The notes below the pieces were generated by a model. It was not told the origin of the DNA. It searched no databases and worked only from the letters and a program-made list of their open reading frames with translations. Of a DNA stretch of 64,000 bases, positions 24,216 through 34,818 are shown piece after piece. Both the position numbers and the translations under genes were made by a program. The DNA is from Morella rubra (lineage: Eukaryota; Streptophyta; Magnoliopsida; Fagales; Myricaceae). Each line of letters begins with the position of its first letter. Positions within the stretch are counted from its first letter, which is position 1. The stretch spans positions 28,807,002-28,871,001 of the forward strand of contig CM025855.1 in assembly GCA_003952965.2 (NCBI GenBank). Reading direction: 5' to 3'.

Positions 24216-24987
24216 ATTGAAGTCCTTTTTTTTTTTTTTTCCCATGGAGTATAGAGTGATTTCTTTGATTGTACAAGGCATAAACTGTAATTTTCAATTT
24301 ATATGCAAGATATAAACAATGTTACAATATATTTTAATTAGTCTACGTGCACAACCCTTTTGAACGTGGGTTATTCAAAGCCTTCTGGATTTAGCTGAAG
24401 CCGCTGAACTTGTTACGTATACCAGTTACAACAAGACGTGGTAATTGTTTACAAGAGTCCGCTGAACTTATGTGAGAATTCTGTACGTGGGTCAGGAAAG
24501 GATCATACCCGAATAATTGTTCTGCGCCAAAAAAGAAGCATTGCAATTTGCGCCCAATTTCTTCACATTTGTTCATGTTAATTTGTAAGTAAGCATTGCA
24601 TTGATTTTGTGCTTTTAATTGGAAAAGCAGCCATTTCATGACTTGATGCTCAATCTTCAAGAAATCACTGATTTATTCATCAAGTGTACATTTTTACTTT
24701 ATAAAATTGTTCAAAGGGGAATTTTAACCATTCCAATCATAATGGATGGATGCATTTTCTTCTTCTTTATTGGCCATTTATAAAGAATCTGAAAGTGAAA
24801 CCTCCACAGGCGTCTCTACGAACTCTGCACTGTCATATAACAGAAAACTATCAATACAATAGACTCTTTCCTACAAGAAAGCTGGAATTAAAACCAAAAA
24901 AATATACAAGTGGCAGCTATTACTTACAAAGAAACTACAGGGACACAGATAGAACCCAGAAACGATGAGAACATAGCATGACAAATC
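24216..24987. other. 3' flank of PSK copy 2 (duplicate of the copy-1 flank)
   Basis: From about 24480 it aligns with the 17817-18535 flank of PSK copy 1. The last 80 bases (ACTACAGGGACACAGATAGA onward) are very close to 18480-18535. No gene of its own. Confidence 0.7.
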
Positions 24988-25377
24988 TCATGGCTTAGTC
25001 TTCTGGGTGTAGATATAATCGAGGTGAGCCGCAAGTGTTCTTCTCTCTAGGCACTCGTCTTCCCCAGCTCCTTCGCAACTCTCCTCCACCTTAACCTTGT
25101 TTAGTTGTTCAGCATCCTTCGGAAAGTAAACAAGAGGAAATAAGCGAAAGAACATTTAGCAAAATCCATGATATATGCATTGAAAACCTTGAAGCAAGTT
25201 AAAGTTGGTGTAATCAGAAGCTAAAAATTGAGAAGATTTGAGGAATTTATGTACCCTATGTGCAGTTGTCGCTGCATTGATGACAGAAAATGTGGACTCG
25301 GGCCGGGCGGTGGCATAGGTTAGTGTGTAAAAGAAGAGAAGGGCTACCATGCAAAGAGTGCTGACCTTGGGCGACAT
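24988..25377 (-). CDS. phytosulfokine precursor, copy 2 (canonical YIYTQ)
   Basis: Exons 25255-25377 and 24988-25116 encode 83 residues with an uninterrupted frame. The signal peptide core is [16 protein letters not shown]; the mature end reads [12 protein letters not shown], the canonical PSK sequence with Asp before the first sulfated Tyr. The intron starts GTACAT at 25254 and ends CGAAG before GATGCTGAA. It differs from copy 1 in the linker ([15 protein letters not shown]) and has NKVKVEES where copy 1 has HKGMVEES. Of the three paralogs this one should produce authentic PSK. It lies about 6 kb from copy 1 and 3 kb from copy 3, all on the same strand. Confidence 0.95.
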
Positions 25378-25433
25378 TTCTTACTTTCTAGAACAACACA
25401 AGACACGGAGAGGAGGAGGATCTGTTGGACAAA

Positions 25434-25439
25434 TTTATA
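25434..25439 (-). promoter_or_regulatory. TATA box of PSK copy 2
   Basis: TATAAA on the minus strand, 57 bp upstream of the ATG, in the promoter block conserved among the three PSK genes. Confidence 0.7.
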
Positions 25440-26059
25440 GGCATGGGGAAGAAGGCCGAGGAGCAAAGATGCATGGAATTACAAAAACAGATTTTATCTC
25501 TTTACTTATTTTATATCTGCCACTTTTTTTGAGAACCAACGCAATTTGCGACTGCATGCGCCGGGTTCGGAGTAATAAGTTTACTGCATTAGAAAATAAA
25601 GAAAGGAAAGTACAAATTAAGAGAGTTGTACCGTACACGTCGGTCTCAATGAGTGTTGAAAATTTAGAGGAAAAATTGGAAAATCTAAAAGTATGGTAGA
25701 TCACAGCTTCCAATTATAGCAGAAAGTAGGAATGAAGAAGAGAACCAAAAACTGGAAGAACTCAACTGAAAACCGACCGCTATGATTATGGTATATCTAA
25801 TTAATTAAGAACATCACCAAGTCTTTGAGTGAATTAAAAATTTCTTCCTTCAACCCATTGGAACTAATCAACGTTAATCTAATTATGGTCACTTGATGTT
25901 CTAATGGAATTCTAATGACATTTCAAACGCCACTCATGGCGATTACACATTTGGCTAGGAAACATATTTTAGCATGACGTAACTTTCGATAGCCCTGCTT
26001 GCTTGTATTCGCTCCAGCTGAATCGTGATCTTCTGGAGTTGCAGAGTACTGTTGCAAAA
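25440..26059. other. upstream region of PSK copy 2, no gene recognised
   Basis: The proximal 150 bases match the other PSK promoters (AACGCAATTTGCGACT is shared with copy 3 at about 28815). The rest is AT-rich spacer. The 116-codon plus-strand frame at 25349-25699 runs antisense across the PSK signal-peptide exon and promoter and is a shadow. Confidence 0.5.
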
Positions 26060-26470
26060 TTTATTTTTTCTTGTTTACACCTTATATCATGACCAATGAG
26101 ATCATATGAAAGTATTTACAACAGAAAACTTTTCATTTCTCTTCTGAAAATGTTCTTTGTTCCTAAATATTGTTATGCCAAAACCAACACATTCACAATT
26201 CTCAGAAAAAAATATAATCTGAAAATGACTTGCATCGGAAAACATTTTACGTTCATTTGTAAAACCTTTTCACATAAAACGAGTAAAATGAGTTGTGGCA
26301 GAAAACGTTTTAAGTCAATTGAAAACTTATTTACGATTTATCGAAAAATGTTTTCATTGAAATATTTTACATCGAAAAAACTTTTACGTCTCTTGGGGAA
26401 GTACTTTTTTGTCACGAAACTTTTTAAGTTGACACAAAAACCTGCTGATAAATTGGTGAAAATATAAATA
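26060..26470. repeat. AT-rich repeat with GGAAAAC(A/T)TTTTAC motif, copy 1
   Basis: A loose array of short units such as GGAAAACATTTTACGT and GAAAACTTTT spaced about 30-50 bp apart. Related copies lie at about 27250-27545, 27930-28235 and 29205-29500, with a partial one at 30655-30780. The units force a repetitive K-x-F pattern in any translated frame, so the 123-codon frame at 26096-26467 is an artefact. Probably a decayed dispersed repeat copied along with the PSK segment. Confidence 0.6.
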
Positions 26471-27249
26471 TGAGTTATTGGGTTGCATGAATTTGACATT
26501 TTTACAGGGTCTCTTTCTGCTGCACTCTCGACAACGTGGAAATCCAAGTCCGTATTGTGGTCCATTGCATGCAGTTTGTTCCTTGGGCATTCATTTAGTT
26601 ATAGACTGAAAATAGTTTATGCTCCCTGGCCAATAGCAGCAGACAACGTACAATTTTCCTTGTCGTATTTAATTACTCCCAGGTTGCCATAAAACCTTCT
26701 CTAATTAGCAGTTGGAATCAAGAGTAGGGAAGTGATGAGGATTTTCTCTGGAATTCAAAGAAAATTCATAGAGAAATAATTCCAAATGAAACAACAAGGT
26801 AGGCAATGACATATACATGAGTAAATGGTCAAAGGTGAGTTTCCAACAATTACTTCTCCCCTCTCATCTGCGAGCTCGACCCAATCAATCTTGCCATCAT
26901 AGAAAAGGGCTACTCATGAGTTTCTCAATTCTAGCATCTACAGTTTAACCCAAAAAAAATAAAAGAAGAGAGGAAGGGAGTCATCCCATGGCTCCTTTTA
27001 TTAGCATCATTTATCACTTACCCAAAAGAAAAAGAAAAGCGAAGATACTCGGGCACAAAATATATACCGCAAAGCACTATATATAATTGGGTCCGAAAGA
27101 ACCATCGAGACATATTTTCAAGAGCACAAGACTACAGAGTCCCTTAACACTGTAACTCACTGTAATTCATGGAAAAGAAGTTTATAGGGAGGGAGGATAT
27201 AGACGCAACGCCTAGCAAATACAAGAACCTCCTCGTATACCTTTTCAAG
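26471..27249. other. duplicated spacer, partner of about 29130-29690
   Basis: Includes blocks shared with the later unit: CTAGCATCTACAGTTTAACC (about 26932 and 29135), ATGAGGATTTTCT, and TTCAAATGAAACAACAA-type sequence (about 26785 and 29610). No gene. Confidence 0.6.
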
Positions 27250-28257
27250 TTTTCATGTGTCTTCTCAAAATGTTCTTTGTTTGTAAATATTTTTAAGTCA
27301 AAATTAACCAACATATTTATATTTCTCAAAAAAATATAATCTGAAAATGACTCCTGTCGGAAAACATTTTACTTTAAGTTCGTTCGTAAAAGTTTTTCGC
27401 AAAAAATGAGTTGTGAAGAAAACACTTTACGTCAATTGAAATCTATTTACAATTCGCCGGAAAATGTTTTCATCAAAATGTCTTGCACCGGAAAACTTTT
27501 ACGTTTCTTGCAAAATTATTTTTCGTCACCAAACTTTTTAATTACTTTAGTAATTGATTATTTCTACTAAATATAATAACTCAAAACATAATTAAGTTAT
27601 GAGATATTTATGTCCAACGAGACGGCTAAGATGTCTCATCTCGCTTGTTCTAATAAGAGTTGACTTGAGTATAGAAGGGCACTGCATGTAATTATCTGGA
27701 GCTCCCATAGTCATTTGGAAATAAGATGGAAATAAGATGGGCGGACAAGTATACTTCCTCCCATTGCTTCTTGGCATTTTAGATAGACATCCCTTTTGGA
27801 AAAATTTAATCCACACATCAATTGGAATCGACACAAAGTATGATATAGGTATTGTACCAATTACAATCATGGACAGGGGAAGAAAAAATAATAATTTTTT
27901 TTATTATTATTTACACTTTACATAACCGACGAGCTAAATATGAAAAGTGTTTACACAATTCCAGAGAACTTTTCAAATTTATTCTGAAAATTTTTCAACT
28001 CAAAATATTGTAAATCAAAATCTGTTTATATCAAAACCAACCTATTTATGTAAAAAAGGACTTCTTGAAGAAAACATTTTACTTTCTTCGTGAAATTTTT
28101 TGACTAAAAATAATTTCCCTCGGAAAATGTTTTACATTGAATAAAAATCATTTACTATTTCTCATAAAATGTTTTCATTAAATGTCATGTACCGGAAAAG
28201 CTTTTACGTACGTTCGTTCTGGAAATACTTTCGTCAAAGAACACAGCATGACAAATC
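27250..28257. repeat. two further GGAAAAC-type repeat copies and a duplicated block shared with 30345-30780
   Basis: 27250-27545 and 27930-28235 repeat the GGAAAAC/TTTTACG pattern of 26060-26470. Between them, 27550-28090 aligns with 30345-30780 (TATTTCTACTAAATATAATA, GTCTCATCT, CATTTTAGATAGACAT, CCTTTTGGAA, GAAAAGTGTTTACAC in the same order). Non-coding. Confidence 0.7.
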
Positions 28258-28650
28258 TCATGGCTTAGTCTTCAGGGTGTAGATATAATCGAGTTGAGCT
28301 GCAAGTGTTCTTCTCTCTAAGCACTCGTCTTCCCCAGCTCCTTCGCAACTCTCCTCCACCATAACCTTGTGTAGTTGCTCAGCATGCTTCGCAAAGTACA
28401 CAAGAGGAAATAAGCGAAAGAACATTTAGCAAAATCCATGATATATGCATTGAAAACCTTGTAGCAAGTTAAAGTAGGTGTAATTAGAAGCTAAAAATTG
28501 AGAAGATTTGAGGAATTTATGTACCCTATGTGCAGCCGTTGTCGCCGCATTGATGCCAGAAAATGTGGACTCGAGCCGGGCGGTGGCGTAGGTTAGTGTG
28601 TAAAAGAAGAGAAGGGCTACCATGCAAAGGGTGATGACCTTGGGCGACAT
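28258..28650 (-). CDS. phytosulfokine precursor, copy 3 (variant pentapeptide YIYTL)
   Basis: Exons 28525-28650 and 28258-28386 encode 84 residues, one Ala longer than copy 2 in the linker (NAATTAAHR). The signal peptide is nearly identical to copy 2. The acidic Cys segment [19 protein letters not shown] is intact, but the end reads [12 protein letters not shown]: the His before Leu-Asp is Gln and the fifth residue of the peptide is Leu (CTG) instead of Gln (CAG). Both Tyr residues and the preceding Asp remain, so sulfation should still be possible; cleavage and receptor binding may change. The acceptor precedes CATGCTGAG where copies 1 and 2 have GATGCTGA. The frame is otherwise undamaged, which argues against simple decay. 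Confidence 0.93.
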
Positions 28651-28722
28651 TTCTTGCTCTCTAGAACTGTCAATTAGAGAACACAAGACACGGAGAGCTG
28701 GAGGAGGATCTGTGGGGACAAA

Positions 28723-28728
28723 TTTATA
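28723..28728 (-). promoter_or_regulatory. TATA box of PSK copy 3
   Basis: TATAAA on the minus strand, 73 bp upstream of the ATG. The surrounding promoter block is conserved with copies 1 and 2, with small insertions that lengthen the spacing. Confidence 0.65.
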
Positions 28729-29082
28729 ATAGACATGGGGAAGAAGGCTGAGGAGCAAATATGGAGTTACAAAAATAGATTTTATCTCAGCTACCACGTA
28801 CACTTTTTAAGAACCAACGCAATTTGCGACTACGGCGCCGGGTTCGTACTAAATATTTTACTACATTAGTAAATAAAGAAAATAAAGTCAAAATAAAGTA
28901 AAAGCTTCCAATTATAGCAGAAAGTAAAGTAGGAATGAACAACCAAAAGCACCGCTATTAGGACCTTCACTTCCTATTATGACTGAATCCGAACTCATAT
29001 GATAACTTGCTTCCTGAATTTCATTGCAAAAGTCCTCATATTCATGATCTCTGAGAAGTCTATCGTACCCTTCAATTGTGTC

Positions 29083-29086
<4 letters not shown>
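28729..29086. other. upstream region of PSK copy 3
   Basis: Promoter-proximal part is conserved with copy 2 (GCAATTTGCGACT). 28970-29040 matches 23800-23845 upstream of unit 2 (CTTGCTTCCTGAATTTCATTG against CGTGCTTCCTGGATTCCATTG region), marking a duplication junction. No gene. Confidence 0.55.

Positions 29087-29134
<48 letters not shown>
29087..29134. repeat. poly-A tract, 48 bp
   Basis: Uninterrupted run of 48 A. It sits beside a duplicated CTAGCATCTACAGTTTAACC block and could be a simple repeat or the relic of a retroposed tail. Confidence 0.9.
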
Positions 29135-29136
<2 letters not shown>

Positions 29137-29204
29137 CTAGCATCTACAGTTTAACCATGCAAAAAAACAGAGAGGAGTCATATCCCATGGCATACTGATC
29201 ATGG

Positions 29205-29500
29205 GTCTTTGAAAATGTTTTTTGTTCGTAATTTTAAGCCAAAACCGACTCATGCATGTACGTTTCTTCAAAAAATGTAATCTGAAAAGGACTCGTGTCG
29301 GAAAGTATTTTACAAAAAATTTCATGAAAAATGAGTTGTGGCAGAAAACATTTTGCGTTAATTAAAATCTATTTACGATTTTGGAAAAAGGTTTTCTTCG
29401 AAATGCATGTCTTAAACCGGATAAACTTTTAACCTTTCTTGCGGAACTACTTTTCGTCACCAAACTTTTTACTAATTCGAAACAAAGCTGCTGATAAAAT
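29205..29500. repeat. GGAAAAC-type AT-rich repeat, later copy
   Basis: Same family as 26060-26470 (GGAAAGTATTTTAC, CAGAAAACATTTTGCG, CCGGATAAACTTTTAAC), clearly more diverged. Confidence 0.55.
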
Positions 29501-29701
29501 AGTAAAATTACAAATATTAGTTATCGGCTTGCATGAATTTAATTACTCCCATGTTTGGAAGTCATGAGGATTTTCTTTAGAATTCAAGAAAAATTCATAT
29601 AGTAACAATTTCAAATGAAACAACAATGTAGGCAATGACATAATTATATAGTAAATGGTTAAAGGTGAAATCTCGCAATTACTTATCTTTTTTCTATTTT
29701 T

Positions 29702-30077
29702 AAGGGAAAATACACTTTTCACCCACGAACTATTGGGGTAGTGACACATTGCACCTCAAACTACCATTTTTAAGACATTACACCCTCAAACTACCAATGT
29801 TAGACACTTTGCACCCTCAACTCACTTTGAACATTACACCCCCATCTATTATATTAAACACTTTGCACCCTCATTTGACAATAATACCCTTGACAAATTA
29901 ATGAATTGACAACAATATCTTCAATATGTGCAAAATGGGTCAATTTATCGTTATTTAGTTGAAAATTTGATAAAGGTGCAAAGTGTTAAAAATTGGTAGT
30001 TAGAGGGTGCAATGTGTCAAAATTAGTTTTAGGGTGCAAAATGCAAAATTATTCGGTGAAAAGTGTATTTTTCCCTT
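29702..30077. repeat. foldback MITE with about 24-bp terminal inverted repeats
   Basis: Left end AAGGGAAAATACACTTTTCA and right end the reverse complement of AAGGGAAAAATACACTTTTC. The arms keep pairing inward (GACACATTGCACC, AACTACCA). The core has tandem-like units around ACACTTTGCACCCTCA. 376 bp, no coding capacity. Target-site duplication cannot be resolved because both flanks are T-rich. A diverged relative lies at about 55768-56170. Confidence 0.8.
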
Positions 30078-31189
30078 TTTTTAATTATCATTACAAGCAG
30101 AGACGAAGTCAACGGGGCTAGGATACGTGACAACCCCCATATTTTGCAAAAACTATGCCTATTTTATAGCTTGTTATAATGGTTTTTGACAAAAAAAAAA
30201 AAAATTGTTCATTTTGGCTCCCCAAAATATGTTTTCTACAATGTCCCCCGTGCAAATGAATTTCTAACTTCGTCCCAATTTATAAGTGAAAGTTTCAGTG
30301 AGAAACAAGTATATGACTAGCATCGCAATGTTGGCAATTGACTATTTCTACTAAATATAATAATTCAAAAACAATATTAAGCAATTAGGTAATATGTCTC
30401 ATCTAGCTTGTTCTAATTAGAATTAGCTTGGGCAAAGAATGACACTACAATTATTTGGACCTCTCATAGTCGCTTGGAAACAAGATGAGAGTACAATTAT
30501 ACTTCTCATTACTTAATCGCATTTTAGATAGACATTCTGATTCCTTTTGGAACAATTTGATCCCATCTGCACAAAGTAAGTTGCAGGTATTGTATCAATT
30601 AGAATAATGAACATTAGGAAAAAAAATAATAATAAATTTTTGTTTAGACCTTACAAGAACCAACTAGATATGAAAAGTGTTTACACCAATCCAGACAAAT
30701 TTTCACATTCATGCTGAAAATTTTTGAACTCAAAATGTTTTAAGTTAGAAATCTAGCTGTTTGTACCAAAACAACCTATGTTCTGGAATAAATGACTTAT
30801 TGAAGAAATCATGGATAAATTTGCGCCGGAATCCAAACAATTGCTGCACCTGTGGTATCTTGTAGTCGGAAGTTTTTTTCTCCATTGAAAATAGTATTGC
30901 TTTTTCGAATGTTGTTGTTTTGAATTCTACCTCACCCATGTCTGGGAAATTAAAATAGAACCAAGTAAAAAAGTTGGTCTACAAATAGATTGAGATATAA
31001 TCCTTTTTTTTTCTTTTTTTTTTCACTACTCTCTCTTCAGAAATGAATAATCGGTACTTTTTACAGATTTCTTATGGTAAAAATTGCTTCTCTCAATTTT
31101 CTGAGGAGAGTCATACGAAAAGGTTGAAGCGAAATGAGATGTTCATTTTTCCTTTTTTTGGGAATTTTGGTTTTAGAAGAGAGACCTTT
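30078..31189. other. duplicated spacer, no gene recognised
   Basis: 30345-30780 aligns with 27550-28090. The remainder is AT-rich spacer with poly-T near 31010-31023. No coding signal. Confidence 0.6.
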
Positions 31190-31415
31190 CCTTCTTCCCC
31201 CACTTTTCTCTGGGTCTCGAACTTTAATTCTTGGTAGGGTCGGAACTTTCGAAAAGTTTGACGGCCTCTGCTCGTGGATGGGTCCAAAGTGCACATCAGG
31301 CTTTATCAACGTAGGCCTTGTAATTTGCTGGGGGGGAGAACAACGTGGGCCTCGTAATGTATATGACAGCCTTAAAAAAAGCATGCTTTTCACAAAGAAA
31401 TCTGAGCAAAGTATT
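31190..31415. repeat. segmental duplicate, partner of 23870-24215
   Basis: Second copy of the TTTTCTCTGGGTCTCGAACT ... GAGAACAACGTGGGCCTCGT ... AAAGCATGCTTTTCAC block, in the same orientation; the last recognisable piece of the PSK duplication array. Confidence 0.8.
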
Positions 31416-32216
31416 AATTGAGGTGTTAAAGCATGCTTTCACCCCTGGAACTAGGAGTTGTAAGATATTCTCGCACCGATATCATCATTTTGTTTTGAAT
31501 CCACGCGCCTTACCTACCTAGAAGCTGCCAGATCAAGTGATCTGAGCTATTGGCGTATTTAATGGAGAAAGAAAGCCCTCAGATTCGATTTTAGGGGACA
31601 TAATAAACTTGCTTCGGCTACATGACGAACTTATTAGAATATGTCAGTCCAAGAAGAAAGATATAGTGTCCCAGGAAAGAGGGGCATTGAAGAGTAATGT
31701 AGGGTCCTACAGACTCGAGTGCAGATATTATACTCTGTAAAGCTTTTATATTTAGAAGACTAATAAACTAATATAGGGCAGGAGTGAAGATAAGGGAATA
31801 TTGTATCTGCCTCTGGTCCTATCAGTAGTGTTATCTGTGATTGAATTCAATACAGAACTTGAGATGAACAAATATACTTGGGGGAATAATCTTTGCAAAT
31901 ATATCATCATTTATTATACTTGAGTGAGAAAGATAAAGAGAGGTTCCACAACAATCATCAGGTTCTGTAGTCCTAAACATGGTGGTGTCAACAATCAATT
32001 ACAGGATTGCCTAGTTTTTAACTTTTAGCTGTCCCCAATCACTTGCAGGATGCTCGACTCTACTGTGGGCCTTTTTCCAGGCTCTTGCCTCCCTATCACA
32101 TCTTCTACAGTTTCTATTCAACCAGGTTTTATATGCATCCTAGGCAGCAAACACCCCTCATCTTCTCTTGATTTCTTGAAGTAGCACCTTTTTACTCCAC
32201 TCTTTCGTTTTAAGGT
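31416..32216. other. upstream region of the DUF4378-type gene
   Basis: Intergenic. The last few hundred bases, pyrimidine-rich in places, presumably hold the promoter and leader of the plus-strand gene starting at 32217. Nothing else recognised. Confidence 0.5.
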
Positions 32217-33407
32217 TTGATGGCTTCCTCTGCTTCCATGCCAGCACCAGCAAAAAGGCTCAAAGAACATCTCCAAGACCAACAAGAGCCTTTCAACCTA
32301 CACAGTTACCTTTCAGAAAGAAGCTACGTTAAGACCTCCTGTTCCCTCGACCACTCTGTAGATTCAGCCAAGAACCCAACGAGACCACCGAGTTCGGGCA
32401 TACACAAGGGAAGGAATGGGATTCTACACGCTAAAACGATCTTAGCATCAGCAATGTACAAGCTCATTCCCACCAACACCAGCCGAGAGTATTCTTTGTG
32501 TTCTAAAAGAAATCAAGGCCTGACAAATGTTGGCACTACAATAGCCTTCGAGTTTGGGAATTCAGAAACAGTAGAGGTACAAACACTTCAACTTATAAAA
32601 ATCATGGTTGCAAGGAAAAGTTTCAGATTCTGTTTTCAACTTGTCTCACAGCATCACTTCATCGTAGTTCCATCAATAAAGCTCACTAAGCTAACAGACT
32701 GCTACAGATACAAGATTCCATTGGATATGCGTGGAAGATCACTTGCGACTCCGCTCCGCATCACTGCTCAGGGAAGCGCTATCCAGTAAAGGTTCAGTTT
32801 CATGATGCAGTTTTAATTAGACAAGCATAACCATGCATCTCTTAGTTTCCAATTGTTAACGTCCACCATACTCTGCAATAAACAGCAGGTGATTTCAACA
32901 AAAAAAGCAGCCCCATCAGGTCACAGTTCCATTCCGAGCAAAAGAGATGCAGGAGACTCCCCACTCTCGGCTTCTCTATTCGAATTACTTACAAATTCAC
33001 CAATTGAGAAAAATAGCCATGTCACTTTTGCTAAAGTGAAGGGGATATCTTGGAATGATTCACCGCCTACTCAGCACCTACGAAACAAAAGGCTCTTGCA
33101 ACGAAGGAAGCAATTTGTTTTTGATTATGAGAAGGAAGCCATGACCCATGGAAGGAAGGATGACAGAAACAAGTACACTCAACACATCTCCGACAGAAAA
33201 GACATGGAAAAAATCATTTATGCACGGATCTGCTCATGCGGAAAAAGAACTACAAACACAAGTCACCAGATGGACTTTGATTTCTCCACCACATTCGAAG
33301 AATGGAGTGATTTTCAGCACCTAAAAAGGAAGATATGCGCGAAGATAGGAGATGATATCGCAGATGAGATAGTCAAAGAAATGACCAACTTATTTTGCAG
33401 TAAATAG
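32217..33407 (+). CDS. DUF4378-domain (TRM-like) plant protein, at least two exons
   Basis: The first exon starts at Met 32217 (or 32220) and carries the N-terminal motif typical of a family of plant DUF4378 proteins, KRLKEHLQDQQEPFNLHSYL followed by SER. The last coding exon, probably from about 32889 after a CAG acceptor, runs to the TAG at 33407 and contains RRKQFVFDYEKEAM and the C-terminal DUF4378 pattern EEWSDFQHLKRKICAKIGDD followed by IADEIVKEMTNLF. A donor near 32577 (GAG-GTACAA) is plausible, but middle exon borders could not be fixed, and both long frames extend past likely splice sites. DUF4378 occurs in TRM (TON1-recruiting motif) proteins that act on cortical microtubules and division-plane placement; membership in that functional class is inference. 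Family assignment rests on both ends. Confidence 0.7.
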
Positions 33408-34818
33408 ACGTCCTTGCAAAAGAACCTTGATCAACCACCTGGGGCATCTTCAAGAATTCTGCAAGCACAGGCTGCTTCTATGTAAGGACTGCAAAATAGT
33501 TGTTTCCTCATTGGGCAGGGCTAGGAGGCAGCAACCTTTCCTAATGTGTATAAACACCATCACAAAACGTTTTCCATGCTTAAGCATGAAAAGACCTAGA
33601 CATGAAACATATTCCATGCAAGACTTGTAAACACGATTTAATTTGCTCATGCCCATGCCCAGAACGCTATGAACCATGATCTATCAATGATGACGAGTTA
33701 TGGTGGTGGAAATCATCTCCCAAAATTCGCAACAATGGGTGGAGTTTAAAACTAAAAGCTAGACTACGTGAAGTCAATAGTTAATTCGACGGTTCTTCCA
33801 ACATAAGTCACAGAAGAATCTTTAGTATTAAGAGGGAATAGCTGATGCATTATGGAAGCGTCAAGCCCCTGCTTCTACACAATCGATAAGTTTTTTTTTT
33901 TTTAAAATGATGAATAAGCATTCTGCCTCTGCCTCCAAAAAGTAAAAAAAGGTTATCAAACAGCAGATTTGTATGTCTTGAAGTACTCAATGATAAGAAT
34001 TCTATGTTATCCTCACTTCTTGCGTTAAACTAGGCAACAATCACCATGAGTGAAAATATCTGGACAAGAGTTCCACCTCATTCTTCCAGCAGGGATCTCA
34101 GCAGCTAATAACAAATATTCCACAGTTGATTCTCCAATTACATGGCAGATTGCAAATTTCGCATACTGGTTCAAGCGAAATGCTAATCAAAGCCAAATTT
34201 TGCACAACCTCATCAGAAAGCGTACTGTTTAGACATTGTGCCCTTAGACTAGCAGATTTTTTTTTTTTTTTTTTACTTATATACAGAAGCAGACTTTGCC
34301 ACCTCATTCCTTTATGCAGTTCAATATGAGTTAATGATGTCCTGATGCCTGTAAACCTCTAAACCATTGAAGGTTAACATTGGTGAGTTGTATATGCCCA
34401 CATAATAGATCATGACTTCTTTTTAGCATGATACCATTTAAGCCATAATTCTCTTGCACGAAGTCCACCAAATTGCTGGCCGGGTTGTAAACTCCTCGCC
34501 CTTACCCTGAACCCAAACCCGATTTGAACGGCCTACCAACACCGCTGGCTACATACAAGTATAGCCAAATCAATATGAGATTGGAACATGAGGTTTAATG
34601 AAGAGCTTACAACTCAGAAGATTGGAACTTTAGTTCAAAAAATTCCAAAATCACAGTACCATAAAATTGTGGCTGATTAAGCTCCAAATATTTACAATGG
34701 TAACAATATATTGGAAACATAATTCCCTAGCATTGGAAAATATCTTGCCAATGACGACAGCATACCCGATATGGGGAGAAAGGAGGGGAAACAATTAGCG
34801 ATTTGTAGGATTAAGTAG
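33408..34818. other. intergenic between convergent genes, no gene recognised
   Basis: Contains the 3' ends of the plus-strand DUF4378-type gene and of the minus-strand PRP40A-like exons. Short frames (33427-33630, 34050-34232 and others) lack domains. Poly-T runs near 33891-33903 and 34257-34274. Confidence 0.5.

Noticed and set aside
26096-26467. 123-codon plus-strand frame with repeated Lys-x-Phe pattern
   Set aside because: It is produced by the GGAAAAC/TTTTACG AT-rich repeat; the same pattern recurs in non-coding copies.
29087-29134. Poly-A tail of a retroposed gene
   Set aside because: No gene-like or LINE/SINE body was found directly upstream on either strand; kept as a simple repeat.
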